The notes beneath the pieces are model-generated. The model was not told the DNA's origin. It saw nothing but the letters and a program-made list of their open reading frames with translations, and did not search any database. A DNA stretch of 64,000 nucleotides from contig OZ251532.1 in NCBI GenBank assembly GCA_965243175.1, forward strand, positions 744,001 to 808,000, read 5' to 3'. The stretch comes from VXYL01 sp965243175 (GTDB lineage Bacteria > Pseudomonadota > Gammaproteobacteria > Pseudomonadales > Azotimanducaceae). The position numbers and the translations under genes were made by a program. Below are positions 9,601-17,035 of this stretch, one piece after another. Position 1 is the first letter of the stretch, and every line of letters starts with the position of its first letter.

Positions 9601-11314
9601 CCGAGCTCTTGCCGTCCAGATGGCGGGATTCCAGATCGGCCCGCCGGGCGCGGCCTTGCAGGGTCCTGGTCACCCGGCCCTTGAGCGCGAGGTTGCCGTT
9701 GATCGTCTCCGTGAACCACTTCGAGCGCTGGATCGTGGACGCGAAGGCGATGCTGCGGGAGAGCAGGCCGGGCTTGCCCTCGCCCTCGACGGCGCCGTTC
9801 AGCGCCAGCATCGTGCCGAGCAGCCGGCACAGATCCGTGTCCGACGCCCGCTTCGGCACGTTCCTGCCGGTGAGCGCGGCGCGGATGCCGGGCGTCAAGC
9901 TGGCTTCGCGGATGCCGAGCACGATCACCCGGTAGTCGGAAAGCTCGCCCGCCGCCACGGCTTCGGAGAACCGCACCTGGTGCAGCAGCGGGCCGTAGAT
10001 GTCCACGTCGGACATGTCCACCACTTCGTAGGCGAGGCCGCGCTTCTCGGCGGCTCGTCTGGTCGCCCGCTTCGACTGGTCGGAGTAGATGCGCTGCGTG
10101 GCGGTCATGTAGAGGCGCTTGGCGGCGTCCAGCCGCCTGTCGTCGTGGAACGACTGGAAGTCCACCTCGGCCGTGCCGCCGCGGACGACGCCGGTGGTGC
10201 GGTGGGCTTCGTCGGCGATGGCGAGATCGAAGCGCGGGCAATCGTGCCGGGCTTGCGCTTCGCACACCCGGCGCAGCGAATGGTAGGTGCAGAACACGGC
10301 CTTGACGCCGCCGCGCCGCCTGCGCAGACGCTCGGCGATTGCCGCCGGGTCGGAGACCACGTCGCACACCAGCGCGTCGGCGCCGATCTCGAAGCGTTCG
10401 CCGCGTCCGCCAGCAGTGCCGTCCGAACACACCACCAGCGCGGACATGGGCCGCGCCGTGTGCGTCAGCCATTCGCGCCGCGCCTGGGAGACCAGGGCGA
10501 TGGTGGGCGCGGCGAAGAGAACATGCCCGCCGTCCGGCACGATGCGCTCGGCCAGCCGCAGCGCCGTGAACGTCTTGCCGGTGCCGCACGCCATCACCAG
10601 CTTGCCGCGCGCATTGCCTTGCGTTGCGAGACCGTCGTAGGCGGCGTCGATGGCGCGCTGCTGAAGCGGCTTCGGCTGCCGTTCCTCGGGCTGGCGCAAC
10701 TCGCGGATCCGGAGATCGAGGAACTCCAGGAAGTCGATGCGGGCGACCCGCGGCTCGCGCTCGGCAATCGCCCGTTCCGCCGCCGAGTTCCAACGGCAGG
10801 TGGAGACGATCCACCGCAGCCCGAACGCCGGCCGAGCGGACTCGTTCAGGAAGCTGTCGATGGCCGGCTTGCCGATCACCGCGTCTTCGGCGTAGCACTT
10901 GCACTGGACGGCCACCACCGTGCCGTCCTTCTGCCGCGCTACCAGATCGATGCCGTGGTCCCGCCCGTCGAGACCCGTGAGCCGCTCCCGCTCCGGCCAG
11001 TCCCGCCACCGCCAGACGTCCGCCACGTCGAACTCGGCGTTGTCGCGCACGGTCGCCATGAACAGATGCTCGAACCACCGCCCCTTCTCCGCCTCGCCGG
11101 AAGCCTCGCGCCGAATCCGACCCAGCACGTCGCCAACGCGCTCGCTTGGGCGCAGGTCGATTTCCCCCTGCCGCCGTGCTGTTGGGCCATCCGGCAGGGG
11201 GCCGGGTCTCTTGCTGTGCAGCGCCACGGTCGTCCTTGGCCTCTTGCTGGCCGCCCCTATGCATATCCTAGACGATCGGCGAGCGCGCCATCCGCACTGC
11301 CCTCGGTTCGGCAT
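6659..11314 (-). CDS. Type ISP-like single-chain restriction-modification enzyme
   Basis: About 1550 residues fuse all restriction functions. First comes an Mrr-like nuclease (GIDLVARQ, then QCKCY near residues 122-141). A superfamily 2 translocase follows, with Walker A MACGTGKTF at 241-249 and DEAH at 368-371; VGRVMRK serves as a helicase motif VI-like segment. The adenine methyltransferase has motif I LDPACGTGT near 950 and motif IV NPPF near 1086. A C-terminal target-recognition region closes the chain. Order and length match the LlaGI/LlaBIII type ISP family, which recognises an asymmetric site, methylates one strand and translocates on DNA. The true start is uncertain: homology-like sequence begins about residue 60, so a GTG near 11125 is possible. 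Confidence 0.92.
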   Translation of the reverse strand: MPNRGQCGWRARRSSRICIGAASKRPRTTVALHSKRPGPLPDGPTARRQGEIDLRPSERVGDVLGRIRREASGEAEKGRWFEHLFMATVRDNAEFDVADVWRWRDWPERERLTGLDGRDHGIDLVARQKDGTVVAVQCKCYAEDAVIGKPAIDSFLNESARPAFGLRWIVSTCRWNSAAERAIAEREPRVARIDFLEFLDLRIRELRQPEERQPKPLQQRAIDAAYDGLATQGNARGKLVMACGTGKTFTALRLAERIVPDGGHVLFAAPTIALVSQARREWLTHTARPMSALVVCSDGTAGGRGERFEIGADALVCDVVSDPAAIAERLRRRRGGVKAVFCTYHSLRRVCEAQARHDCPRFDLAIADEAHRTTGVVRGGTAEVDFQSFHDDRRLDAAKRLYMTATQRIYSDQSKRATRRAAEKRGLAYEVVDMSDVDIYGPLLHQVRFSEAVAAGELSDYRVIVLGIREASLTPGIRAALTGRNVPKRASDTDLCRLLGTMLALNGAVEGEGKPGLLSRSIAFASTIQRSKWFTETINGNLALKGRVTRTLQGRARRADLESRHLDGKSSALARNGERRWLNDAPGSNQARMICNVKVFSEGVDVPALDAVAFLDPKQSQIDIVQAVGRVMRKAAGKRFGYIVVPVFVPEGEGDVATLLEQRGDDYRHIGSVLRALQSHDERLAESPASFVDILIDESKREGRSRTSAPGQSSEVRDRADPAPAIDDIFTFQAVEPGIFAKLVASSGLGRPGQVTADDIVRSVGLAARRMEDDAALLDSLRQALDLAGVKDREVSTTAALLLCNACLLHRRLQRESSALEGLPDLTEVARSHTPAEALAEAWDEILGKDYAPVFRPALALIENSPSFKSLKAPARILAECAVNVSDTVADLGYDHAGPLYHKILGSAESDGAFYTNNISALMLAGLALKPDLVDWADPEQATGLRILDPACGTGTLLMAALKTIKERMAAAKPMTPEQTREVHKRLVENSIRGLDINYQATQLAASNLTLGAPTVDYEAMHIHTMRHGPQPDGTVALGSLELLPEAVGDGQQLDLLGHVKQAAVSTQASAVAKVPDIRNVDVVLMNPPFTNNEDYGRRFSIEVKKRIQTRKLEVKRQIASDADASNLIDSNSVRTFFTPLADALLRRNAGVLGMVLPTTACTSTSGIAERKFLAERFHIEFIVTSHDPKCPNFSVNTAIHESLLICRRRDTSEPRRPTTFIALSHMPQTAADVEDCLRALRAGRWHPHQRTFEWPAAKVAEGDWTPCQYLGGTLAEIAQEIDEHDATTPLGELALVEPGGRRLRDAFVNPLDHQPKPEYQVVWTHDTSARKTMRSFSDFATEPKPAKREYATNVLAPKASRMLVACKINPQAIRVAAIHLPQAMLGQPFIPVTPLPHLSAPASTLEAWCAYLNSTPAIVSFMNRRQKKLTYADYSLDQLRSMPVPDPSKCDLAPLRDAFHKLGESALLPWPRIGECPVRMELDAAAGTVLGIDPIELIDWRHRICSEPTVSNEQPYRRDLDPFVALLMSGPTLEGLDLTRDRSPMRDVDL

Positions 11315-11351
11315 CCTTTAGGGCGCTTGGTTCGTGCGAGCATCACAGAGT

Positions 11352-11388
11352 TTGACAATGTCGAGTTAGGGTGTCATTTTGCCTGACA
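11352..11388 (+). promoter_or_regulatory. Promoter and probable operator of the HTH/zinc-peptidase gene
   Basis: TTGACA at 11352-11357 is a consensus -35 box. Around it lie two inverted sites built from the same half-site: GACA-A-TGTC (11354-11362) and TGTCA-N7-TGACA (11372-11388), the second ending on the A of the start codon. A dyad over the promoter is what an HTH autorepressor would bind. The symmetry is seen directly; binding is inferred. The same 73-bp gap also holds the upstream region of the divergent restriction gene. Confidence 0.55.
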
Positions 11389-12563
11389 TGAGAGACGCGC
11401 CACACGACCTAGGCGCAGCCGACTTGGGCAAGCGGCTGCGCCTAGCCCGCGAGCGGGTCCGCCTCACGCAGGCGCAAGCGGCGAACGAGATCGAGGTCGC
11501 GCGCACGACGCTGGTTGCCATCGAGAGCGGCAAGAGGCCGGTGCGCATGGAGGAACTGCGTCGGTTGGCGGAGAGCTACGGAGAATCCGTCAACGTGCTC
11601 GCTCGGCCCGAAGCGGTGCATGTCGATTTGTTGCCGCGCTTCAGGAGGGCCGCTGGCGAAGATTCCGCCGCGTGTCAGGCGGCCGAGCTCCTCTCGAATC
11701 TCGTCAGCGCAGAAGTGGAACTCGAAGGTTTGCTGGACGCCGCGCGGGTCCGTTCCTACCCGCCGGAACGGCCCATCGTGGCTGGCGACGTGCGTACGCA
11801 GGCGGAATCGGACGCCGCCGACATGCGCCATCGGCTTGGGATCGGGATGGCGCCGATCAGGGACATCGTGAGCCTGCTAGAGATCGACCTCGGCATGCGC
11901 GTCTACATCCGCCCCATCGACTCGGGCGTGGCGGGGGCATTCGCCTACGACGACGCGGTTGGTGCCTGCGTCCTGTTGAACTCCAAGCACCCACGCGAGC
12001 GAAGAGCGCAGACGGCCGCACACGAGCTGGGCCACTTCGTGTCCTGCCGAAACACGGTCGAAATCACGTTCGATGGGCAGCGGCAGTCACGCGAGGAGCG
12101 CCACGCCAATGCATTTGCCCAAGCGTTCCTGATGCCGCCTCGCACGGTCATGGAGCGCTTCGCGGAACTGACGCGAGGGTCGAAGGCGCTCTCGCGCAGG
12201 CACGTCATCCTGATGGCCCACTTTTTCGGCGTCTCGAGAGAAGCCCTCGTTCGTCGTCTCGAAGAACTGGGCCTGGTGAAGCCCGGGGCATGGGACTGGT
12301 TCGAGGCCAACGGCGGCATCACGAACCAGCAAGCTCGGCAAGTGCTGAACGACCTGGTTCCAGACGACCTGGATCGCGTCGGCGCGAAGCAACCCGGTAC
12401 CCTGCGCTTGAACCTGCTGGCTGCCGAGGCACATCGCCAAGGGCTGATGAGCGAAGGCCAGCTTGCCCGCCTTCTGCGTCTCGACCGAATCGAGCTGCGT
12501 GAGATTTTGGACAGCGTCGATGCGGAGCGAGATGTCGATGGATTGCCCCAGTTGTCTCGATGA
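11388..12563 (+). CDS. XRE-family HTH regulator fused to ImmA/IrrE-type zinc peptidase
   Basis: A 391-residue protein. An XRE helix-turn-helix covers about residues 13-65 (LRLARERVRLTQAQAANEI, AIESGKR). A COG2856-type metallopeptidase follows, with the zinc motif A-H-E-L-G-H at 211-216 and a probable third ligand in EERHANAFAQAFLMP (about 236-245). Proteins of this design cleave or bind regulators in phage and toxin-antitoxin circuits. The ATG at 11388 is preferred to a TTG nine bases upstream. The gene overlaps the PIN-like gene by 26 bp. Dyads over its promoter suggest autoregulation, and it could also control the divergent restriction operon. Confidence 0.9.
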   Translation: MRDAPHDLGAADLGKRLRLARERVRLTQAQAANEIEVARTTLVAIESGKRPVRMEELRRLAESYGESVNVLARPEAVHVDLLPRFRRAAGEDSAACQAAELLSNLVSAEVELEGLLDAARVRSYPPERPIVAGDVRTQAESDAADMRHRLGIGMAPIRDIVSLLEIDLGMRVYIRPIDSGVAGAFAYDDAVGACVLLNSKHPRERRAQTAAHELGHFVSCRNTVEITFDGQRQSREERHANAFAQAFLMPPRTVMERFAELTRGSKALSRRHVILMAHFFGVSREALVRRLEELGLVKPGAWDWFEANGGITNQQARQVLNDLVPDDLDRVGAKQPGTLRLNLLAAEAHRQGLMSEGQLARLLRLDRIELREILDSVDAERDVDGLPQLSR

Positions 12564-13149
12564 CCTCGCCACGCCGATCGTCGCGGACGCGAGCGTGGTC
12601 ATCAACCTGATCGCGAGCGGCTTCGCGGCCACGATCCTAGGCGCTCTTGCGGTGCCGTTGCGGGTGCCGAGCGAAGTGCAGGCGGAGATCGAGAGAGGGC
12701 GAAGCCGCGGCCGCAAGGACGCGGACGCGCTGGCGGGCTTGGTCGCTGGCGGAAGGGTGGCCACCGTCGACCTGGGCGCCGCAGGGGTGGGTTGCTTCTC
12801 CACCTTAGTTGTCGGGCCCGCCAAGGACACTTTGGACGATGGCGAAGCCGCAACCATCGCCTACGCTACGGAACATGACGCGACGATCCTGATCGACGAG
12901 AAGAAGGCGACTCGCATCTGCACCGAGCGGTTCAGCCACCTGACCGTCGGCAGTACCGTCGATCTGGTCGGGCATCCGGCGTTGCAGACCATACTCGGCC
13001 AAGACGTGACCGATGCCATCTTCAACATGCTGGCTATCGGCAGAATGCATGTGTTGCCGCAACATCTGGACTGGGTCGTGGCGCAGATCGGCCCGGACCG
13101 CGCAGCGCAGTGTCCATCCCTGCCTGCGAGTTACCGCAAAATCGAATAG
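12538..13149 (+). CDS. PIN-like (DUF3368-type) putative toxin
   Basis: A 203-residue protein. The N-terminus PIVADASVVINLIASG carries the first PIN aspartate (about D17). PSEVQAEIERG supplies E46/E50, LDDGEAATIAYA and TILIDEKKATRIC supply later acidic residues. The GEAATIA...LIDEKKA stretch is characteristic of DUF3368-like PIN proteins. The start is placed at the ATG 12538 (MDCPSCLDDL), in overlap with the upstream HTH/peptidase gene; ATGs at 12520 and 12532 are also possible. An HTH/Zn-peptidase followed by a PIN protein is a recurrent predicted toxin-antitoxin arrangement. Confidence 0.78.
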   Translation: MDCPSCLDDLATPIVADASVVINLIASGFAATILGALAVPLRVPSEVQAEIERGRSRGRKDADALAGLVAGGRVATVDLGAAGVGCFSTLVVGPAKDTLDDGEAATIAYATEHDATILIDEKKATRICTERFSHLTVGSTVDLVGHPALQTILGQDVTDAIFNMLAIGRMHVLPQHLDWVVAQIGPDRAAQCPSLPASYRKIE

Positions 13150-13193
13150 TCAAAGTCGCACCTTGGACGAGTCAGGTGCGCCGCGACCGCCTG

Positions 13194-13856
13194 CTACTCC
13201 TGGCTCGTTGCCCGCCGCATCGCCGCTTGCAGCCCGCCCAGCCGACGCACCCAAGGGTTCATGGCGCGAACGCTCGCCGGCAGGCTCGCCAACGCCCGTT
13301 CCGCCCTCTCCTTGCTCGCGTAGACGCCAACCAGCAACACGTGGAAGACCTCGCCGTCGCGCTCCACGCGAGCGCCAGCCATGCCGCGCAGGCCACTGCG
13401 CACCGCAACCGCTTCCGCTCCTTCCCGCGTTCCGGCCGCGAACAGCTGCAGCGCGTAGTAGGACGCCGGCAGGTCCAGCAGCGGCGTGTCATCGAGCGAG
13501 AGCGCGAGCTGTCGATAGAGTGGAAGCTCGGCTGGAGCTGGGCGCGGCTGCGCCGGAACAGGCGGCGCGGGTTGCGGTTCGGGCAATGGTTCAGGTTCGG
13601 AATCGACACCTTGCGGAGGCGGCGTTGGAGCGACGTCCGCCACCGAGCGTTGCGCCGCGTCGTCGTCGTTCGCCGCGCACCGCCAGCCGCCTTCGCTTCC
13701 CGGCTCGCAGTACCAGTCCCGGCCGCCACCCGCGTTGCTGCCGACCACGTCCGCCGGCGCCGGGCCACGGCAAGCCGCGACGAACAAGAGCAACGCCCAA
13801 GCCGCGACGACGCGCACGGACGACACGCGGCACCTCTCAAAACAACTGAAGTCCAT
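13194..13856 (-). CDS. SPOR-domain lipoprotein
   Basis: A 220-residue predicted lipoprotein. The start MDFSCFERCR gives a hydrophobic stretch ending in the lipobox FVAAC (about residues 23-27). A short Trp/Cys-containing segment and a Pro/Glu-rich linker (about residues 60-100) follow. The C-terminal 75 residues (YYALQLFAAGTREGAEAV, FHVLLVGVYASKERAERAL) form the alternating strand-helix pattern of a SPOR domain, which binds denuded peptidoglycan. A role in cell-wall or septal remodelling is likely. It converges with the PIN-like gene. Confidence 0.85.
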   Translation of the reverse strand: MDFSCFERCRVSSVRVVAAWALLLFVAACRGPAPADVVGSNAGGGRDWYCEPGSEGGWRCAANDDDAAQRSVADVAPTPPPQGVDSEPEPLPEPQPAPPVPAQPRPAPAELPLYRQLALSLDDTPLLDLPASYYALQLFAAGTREGAEAVAVRSGLRGMAGARVERDGEVFHVLLVGVYASKERAERALASLPASVRAMNPWVRRLGGLQAAMRRATSQE

Positions 13857-13974
13857 CCGAATCAGATTGCCGCCTTGCGCGGCGCGTGTCAAAGCGCAGT
13901 ACGCGCCAACACGCCCACTCCCGAAAGTGCTGGTAGAGTAACCGTCACGTTCCAAGTTGCACAGCGGCTACGGC

Positions 13975-14337
13975 ATGGGCATCACGCACGTCACCGCGCA
14001 GATCCGCGACCTCGCACTTACGGGCTCGCCCTTCGAGGCGGAGTTCATGGTGGACACCGGTTCGCTGCACTGCCTCGCGCCAGCAAGCCGGTTGCGAGAG
14101 GTCGGGGTGACGCCGGAGGGCCGGCAGGTCTACCAGCTCGCCAGCGGTGAGCCCGTCGAGTACGAGTACGGCTTTGCGCGGGTCTCGTTCATGGGCGACG
14201 AGACCGTGGCGCACGTCATCTTCGGGGCCGAGGACGCCGAGCCGCTGCTGGGCGTGGTCGCCTTGGAGAACACCGGCTTGGTGGTGGACCCCGCGAACCA
14301 GACCTTGAAGCGCTTGCCAGCGATGCCGCTGAAGTAG
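13975..14337 (+). CDS. Clan AA (retropepsin-like) aspartic protease
   Basis: A 120-residue protein. The catalytic motif is FMVDTGSLHCLAP at about residues 24-36. The later hydrophobic-Leu-Gly motif is EPLLGVVALE. The size and single D-T-G match retropepsin-like bacterial proteases, which work as dimers. The first ATG (MGITHVTAQI) is used; a TTG lies six codons upstream. The substrate is unknown. Confidence 0.85.
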   Translation: MGITHVTAQIRDLALTGSPFEAEFMVDTGSLHCLAPASRLREVGVTPEGRQVYQLASGEPVEYEYGFARVSFMGDETVAHVIFGAEDAEPLLGVVALENTGLVVDPANQTLKRLPAMPLK

Positions 14338-14451
14338 GCGAGGCGGCATCCGCCGGCCGCGCCCGACTGGGCGGCGTTGATTCGTGGCCGCGCTTCATCC
14401 AAGATTGAGCGCTTGTACTGGACGTTCCGAGCAGGTTGGCAAGTGACCGCA

Positions 14452-15045
14452 ATGCTCGACAGTTTCGATCGCGTTCCGCGCATCCTGCGCCTCGATGTCG
14501 CCGGCCGGCCGGTGGAGTGGGCGAGCTGGCAGGATGCGGTCTGCCTGTATGCGCGCGATCTGGTGGAGTGGACGCTCGGCGACTCCGTGCTCCGGCTGCG
14601 CGGCGGTCACTCGCGCATCGACGGCGAACGCACCACCGTGGACATCCACAGCATCATCGCCTGCGGCGGTCGCCGCGCGCCGCGCACGCGCACCATTCCG
14701 GCGCTCACCAACGGGGCGCTGTTCGGGCGCGACCGCAACCTGTGCCTCTACTGCGGGCGCGTCTTTCCGCACGCCCTGTTGACGCGCGACCACGTGGTGC
14801 CGAAGTCGCGCGGCGGCAAGGACGAATGGGAGAACGTGGTCGCCGCGTGCAAGCGCTGCAACCACCACAAGGGCAGCAGCCTGCCGCACGAGTGCGGCAT
14901 GGAGCTGCTCGCCCTGCCGTACCTGCCGAACATCGCGGAGTATCTGGCGCTCATCAACACCGGGCGCATCCTCGGCGATCAGATGGACTTCCTGGCGACG
15001 CAGTTCGGACGCGGGCGCAAGGATCGCGAGGTTCTGCTGCAGTAG
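14452..15045 (+). CDS. HNH endonuclease
   Basis: A 197-residue protein. The nuclease core sits at about residues 100-145: C-x2-C in NLCLYCGRVF, TRDHVVPKSRGG, WENVVAACKRCNHHKG. This gives two zinc Cys pairs around the H-N-H catalytic residues. The N-terminal 90 residues (WASWQDAVCLYARDLVEW) match the form common in proteobacterial stand-alone HNH proteins. Start MLDSFDRVPRIL. It is close to the aspartic protease gene and ends against the 45-bp repeat cluster. Confidence 0.88.
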   Translation: MLDSFDRVPRILRLDVAGRPVEWASWQDAVCLYARDLVEWTLGDSVLRLRGGHSRIDGERTTVDIHSIIACGGRRAPRTRTIPALTNGALFGRDRNLCLYCGRVFPHALLTRDHVVPKSRGGKDEWENVVAACKRCNHHKGSSLPHECGMELLALPYLPNIAEYLALINTGRILGDQMDFLATQFGRGRKDREVLLQ

Positions 15046-15190
15046 GAGCCCTCAGCCGGGGTGCGCGAGGGGCCTGCCCCTCGCATGGAAAAAGCCTCAG
15101 CCGGGGAGCGCGAGGGGCCTGCCCCTCGCATGAAGGAGCCTCAGCCGGGGTGCGCGAGGGGCCTGCCCCTCGCATGGAAAAGCCTCAGCC
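15046..15190. repeat. 45-bp repeat cluster B, three units plus a partial one
   Basis: Three tandem units share the core GCGAGGGGCCTGCCCCTCGC, an almost perfect palindrome. Flanks read CTCAGCCGGGG before the core and ATGGAA after it. A fourth partial unit ends at 15190. The cluster lies between the converging HNH gene and the O-antigen-ligase-like gene, where hairpins could act as a two-way terminator. Confidence 0.9.
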
Positions 15191-15195
15191 CGCGC

Positions 15196-17025
15196 TTACC
15201 AGCTCGGCACCAGCTTCAGCATCACGTTCGGGGCGAGCTCCTTCGCCTCGGCCAAGTGGCGGTCCGCTTTGGCTCGATGCGCCGGGTCGCTAAGCGCCAC
15301 CTCGGAATGAAGGCGGGCGAGAGCGTGGTGGATCTCCCAGTTGGCGGGCTCCGCAGCGATGGCCAAGCGCCCTTCCTCTTCCACAAGCGCGAGCAGGCGC
15401 AGCGCTTCGGCGCTCTCGCGGACGCGAATGGCGCGCCAGTTCTCCGCCAATTGCTCGATCAAGATCACCCGCGGCGCATTGGCCAGCGGCGGGAAGCGCT
15501 CGATGGCGCGTTCCAGATACGCGCCCGGCTTGCCGGGCCGGCCGATCTTGGCGATGTCTGCGGCGGCGGCATGGATGGCGCTGTTGAAATGCAGGCCGAC
15601 GACCGCTGCCGCCAAGGCGGCCAGCGCCACGCCCACTTTGGCAGCGACGTGTCGGAAAGGGGCGCCGATGCGTTCCCAGATCGACGAGTCTTGCCTAGTC
15701 GGCTCCAAGTTGACGATCAGCGCGAAGAGCAGCATCTGCTGCAAATTCAGCACCGTGGTGAGAAAGCGCAGCTGGTCGTTCACGAAGAAGCACGTCAGCG
15801 CCGCGCCGACGGTGAGCAGCAACGCGCCTTCGCCCCCTCTCGCCGTCTTCGTCGCGGCCCGCGCGCGACGCGCAAGCACGACGTACGCGAACACCCAAAG
15901 CGCGATGTAGATGCCGACACCGAAGACGCCCTTGGCGACCGCCTCTTCCAAGGTTCTGTTGTGGGCGCTGTCGTGCGCCTCCTCGCCGGCTTCGCTCGCA
16001 TGGCGGCCCCAGGCGACGATGAAGTTCTCCGGGCCGACGCCGAGCCATGGTCGTTCTCCGAACGACGCCACGCCGGCGAGCAGCGCTGCCGCTCGCTGCC
16101 GGCCGCTCACGTCGCTGCCTAGGGCGACCAGGCGGTCGAACACCTTGCCGCCGACCTGAGGCAACGCCAGCAACGCGCTCGCGCAGACCAAGCCGGCCAC
16201 GGTCGCCGCCAGAACCGCGACTCGCCAACGGCGCGAACGGCCCCAGGTCCCATACGCGAACGCGGCGAACGCGAGCGCGACCCCCAGCGACAGCCAGGCG
16301 GACATCGCCCCGGTCAGGACGAGCGCGTGGATGTTCAGGTACGCCGCGAGTGCCAGACAGAGCATCGCCGACAGGCGCTTGACGGATGGGTGCGGTGAAC
16401 CCGCGAACCAGCAGCGCACGCACAGGCCGATGGCCAGCACGGCGTTCACCGCCGCGTAGCCGCCGAGAAAGAGCGCGTTGCCGAGCGCACCGCCGATGCC
16501 CCGTGGATCGCCCTCCGGCAGAGCGCCGTAGAACGGCACGGGCAGTTCGTGGAATCTGGCGATGGCGAGAAGCGCCACCACCGCGCCGATGCCGATGTGG
16601 ATGTTCAGCACCGGCAAGAGGTTCCGCATGTCGCGGCAGGTGGCCGCGAGCACCACGGCCAAGGCCACCCAATGCGCGGCGTCGAACAGCCCCTGCATCC
16701 GTTCGTAGTTCGACCAGACGCTGCGCACCGGGCTGACGCCGAAGACCCCGGCGATCACCGACCACAGCAAGCCGAGCAGCAGCAGCGCCAGAATCCACGA
16801 ACGCGGCGGGCGAAAGGCCGGATTCACGAGCGCGAGCGCGGCCCACAGCGCGAACAGCACCTCGATGACGACCCGCGCATAGACCGCCTTGCCGACCACC
16901 CACGGAAACACCGTCTGCATGGTGACCACCAGCGGCGTCAGCAAGAGCAGGGCGAGGCCGGCGCGGATCGCCCACAGCAACGCGGTCTCCGCCAGTGGCG
17001 CGGATTTCCGAAGCGATGCGCGCAT
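15196..17025 (-). CDS. O-antigen ligase / polymerase-like membrane protein
   Basis: A 609-residue protein with about ten to twelve membrane helices in the first 400 residues. The segment WLGVGPENFIVAWGRHASE, followed by AHDSAHNRTLEEAVAKGVFG, is the diagnostic motif region of the WaaL/Wzy_C family, which joins or polymerises surface polysaccharides in the periplasm. The C-terminal 180 residues are soluble and helical, probably TPR-like. The chosen ATG (MRASLRKSAP) lies 11 bp after the histidine-kinase stop; a longer frame upstream only reads through the repeat cluster. Whether it is ligase or polymerase cannot be decided. Confidence 0.82.
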   Translation of the reverse strand: MRASLRKSAPLAETALLWAIRAGLALLLLTPLVVTMQTVFPWVVGKAVYARVVIEVLFALWAALALVNPAFRPPRSWILALLLLGLLWSVIAGVFGVSPVRSVWSNYERMQGLFDAAHWVALAVVLAATCRDMRNLLPVLNIHIGIGAVVALLAIARFHELPVPFYGALPEGDPRGIGGALGNALFLGGYAAVNAVLAIGLCVRCWFAGSPHPSVKRLSAMLCLALAAYLNIHALVLTGAMSAWLSLGVALAFAAFAYGTWGRSRRWRVAVLAATVAGLVCASALLALPQVGGKVFDRLVALGSDVSGRQRAAALLAGVASFGERPWLGVGPENFIVAWGRHASEAGEEAHDSAHNRTLEEAVAKGVFGVGIYIALWVFAYVVLARRARAATKTARGGEGALLLTVGAALTCFFVNDQLRFLTTVLNLQQMLLFALIVNLEPTRQDSSIWERIGAPFRHVAAKVGVALAALAAAVVGLHFNSAIHAAAADIAKIGRPGKPGAYLERAIERFPPLANAPRVILIEQLAENWRAIRVRESAEALRLLALVEEEGRLAIAAEPANWEIHHALARLHSEVALSDPAHRAKADRHLAEAKELAPNVMLKLVPSW

Positions 17026-17035
17026 GAACTGTAGT

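Noticed and set aside
6711..11386. Two open frames of about 1,500 codons, one on each strand, over the restriction-modification gene
   Set aside because: They are out-of-frame shadows produced by high GC content: Arg/Ala/Gly-rich, no domains, and fully overlapping a gene with clear motifs.
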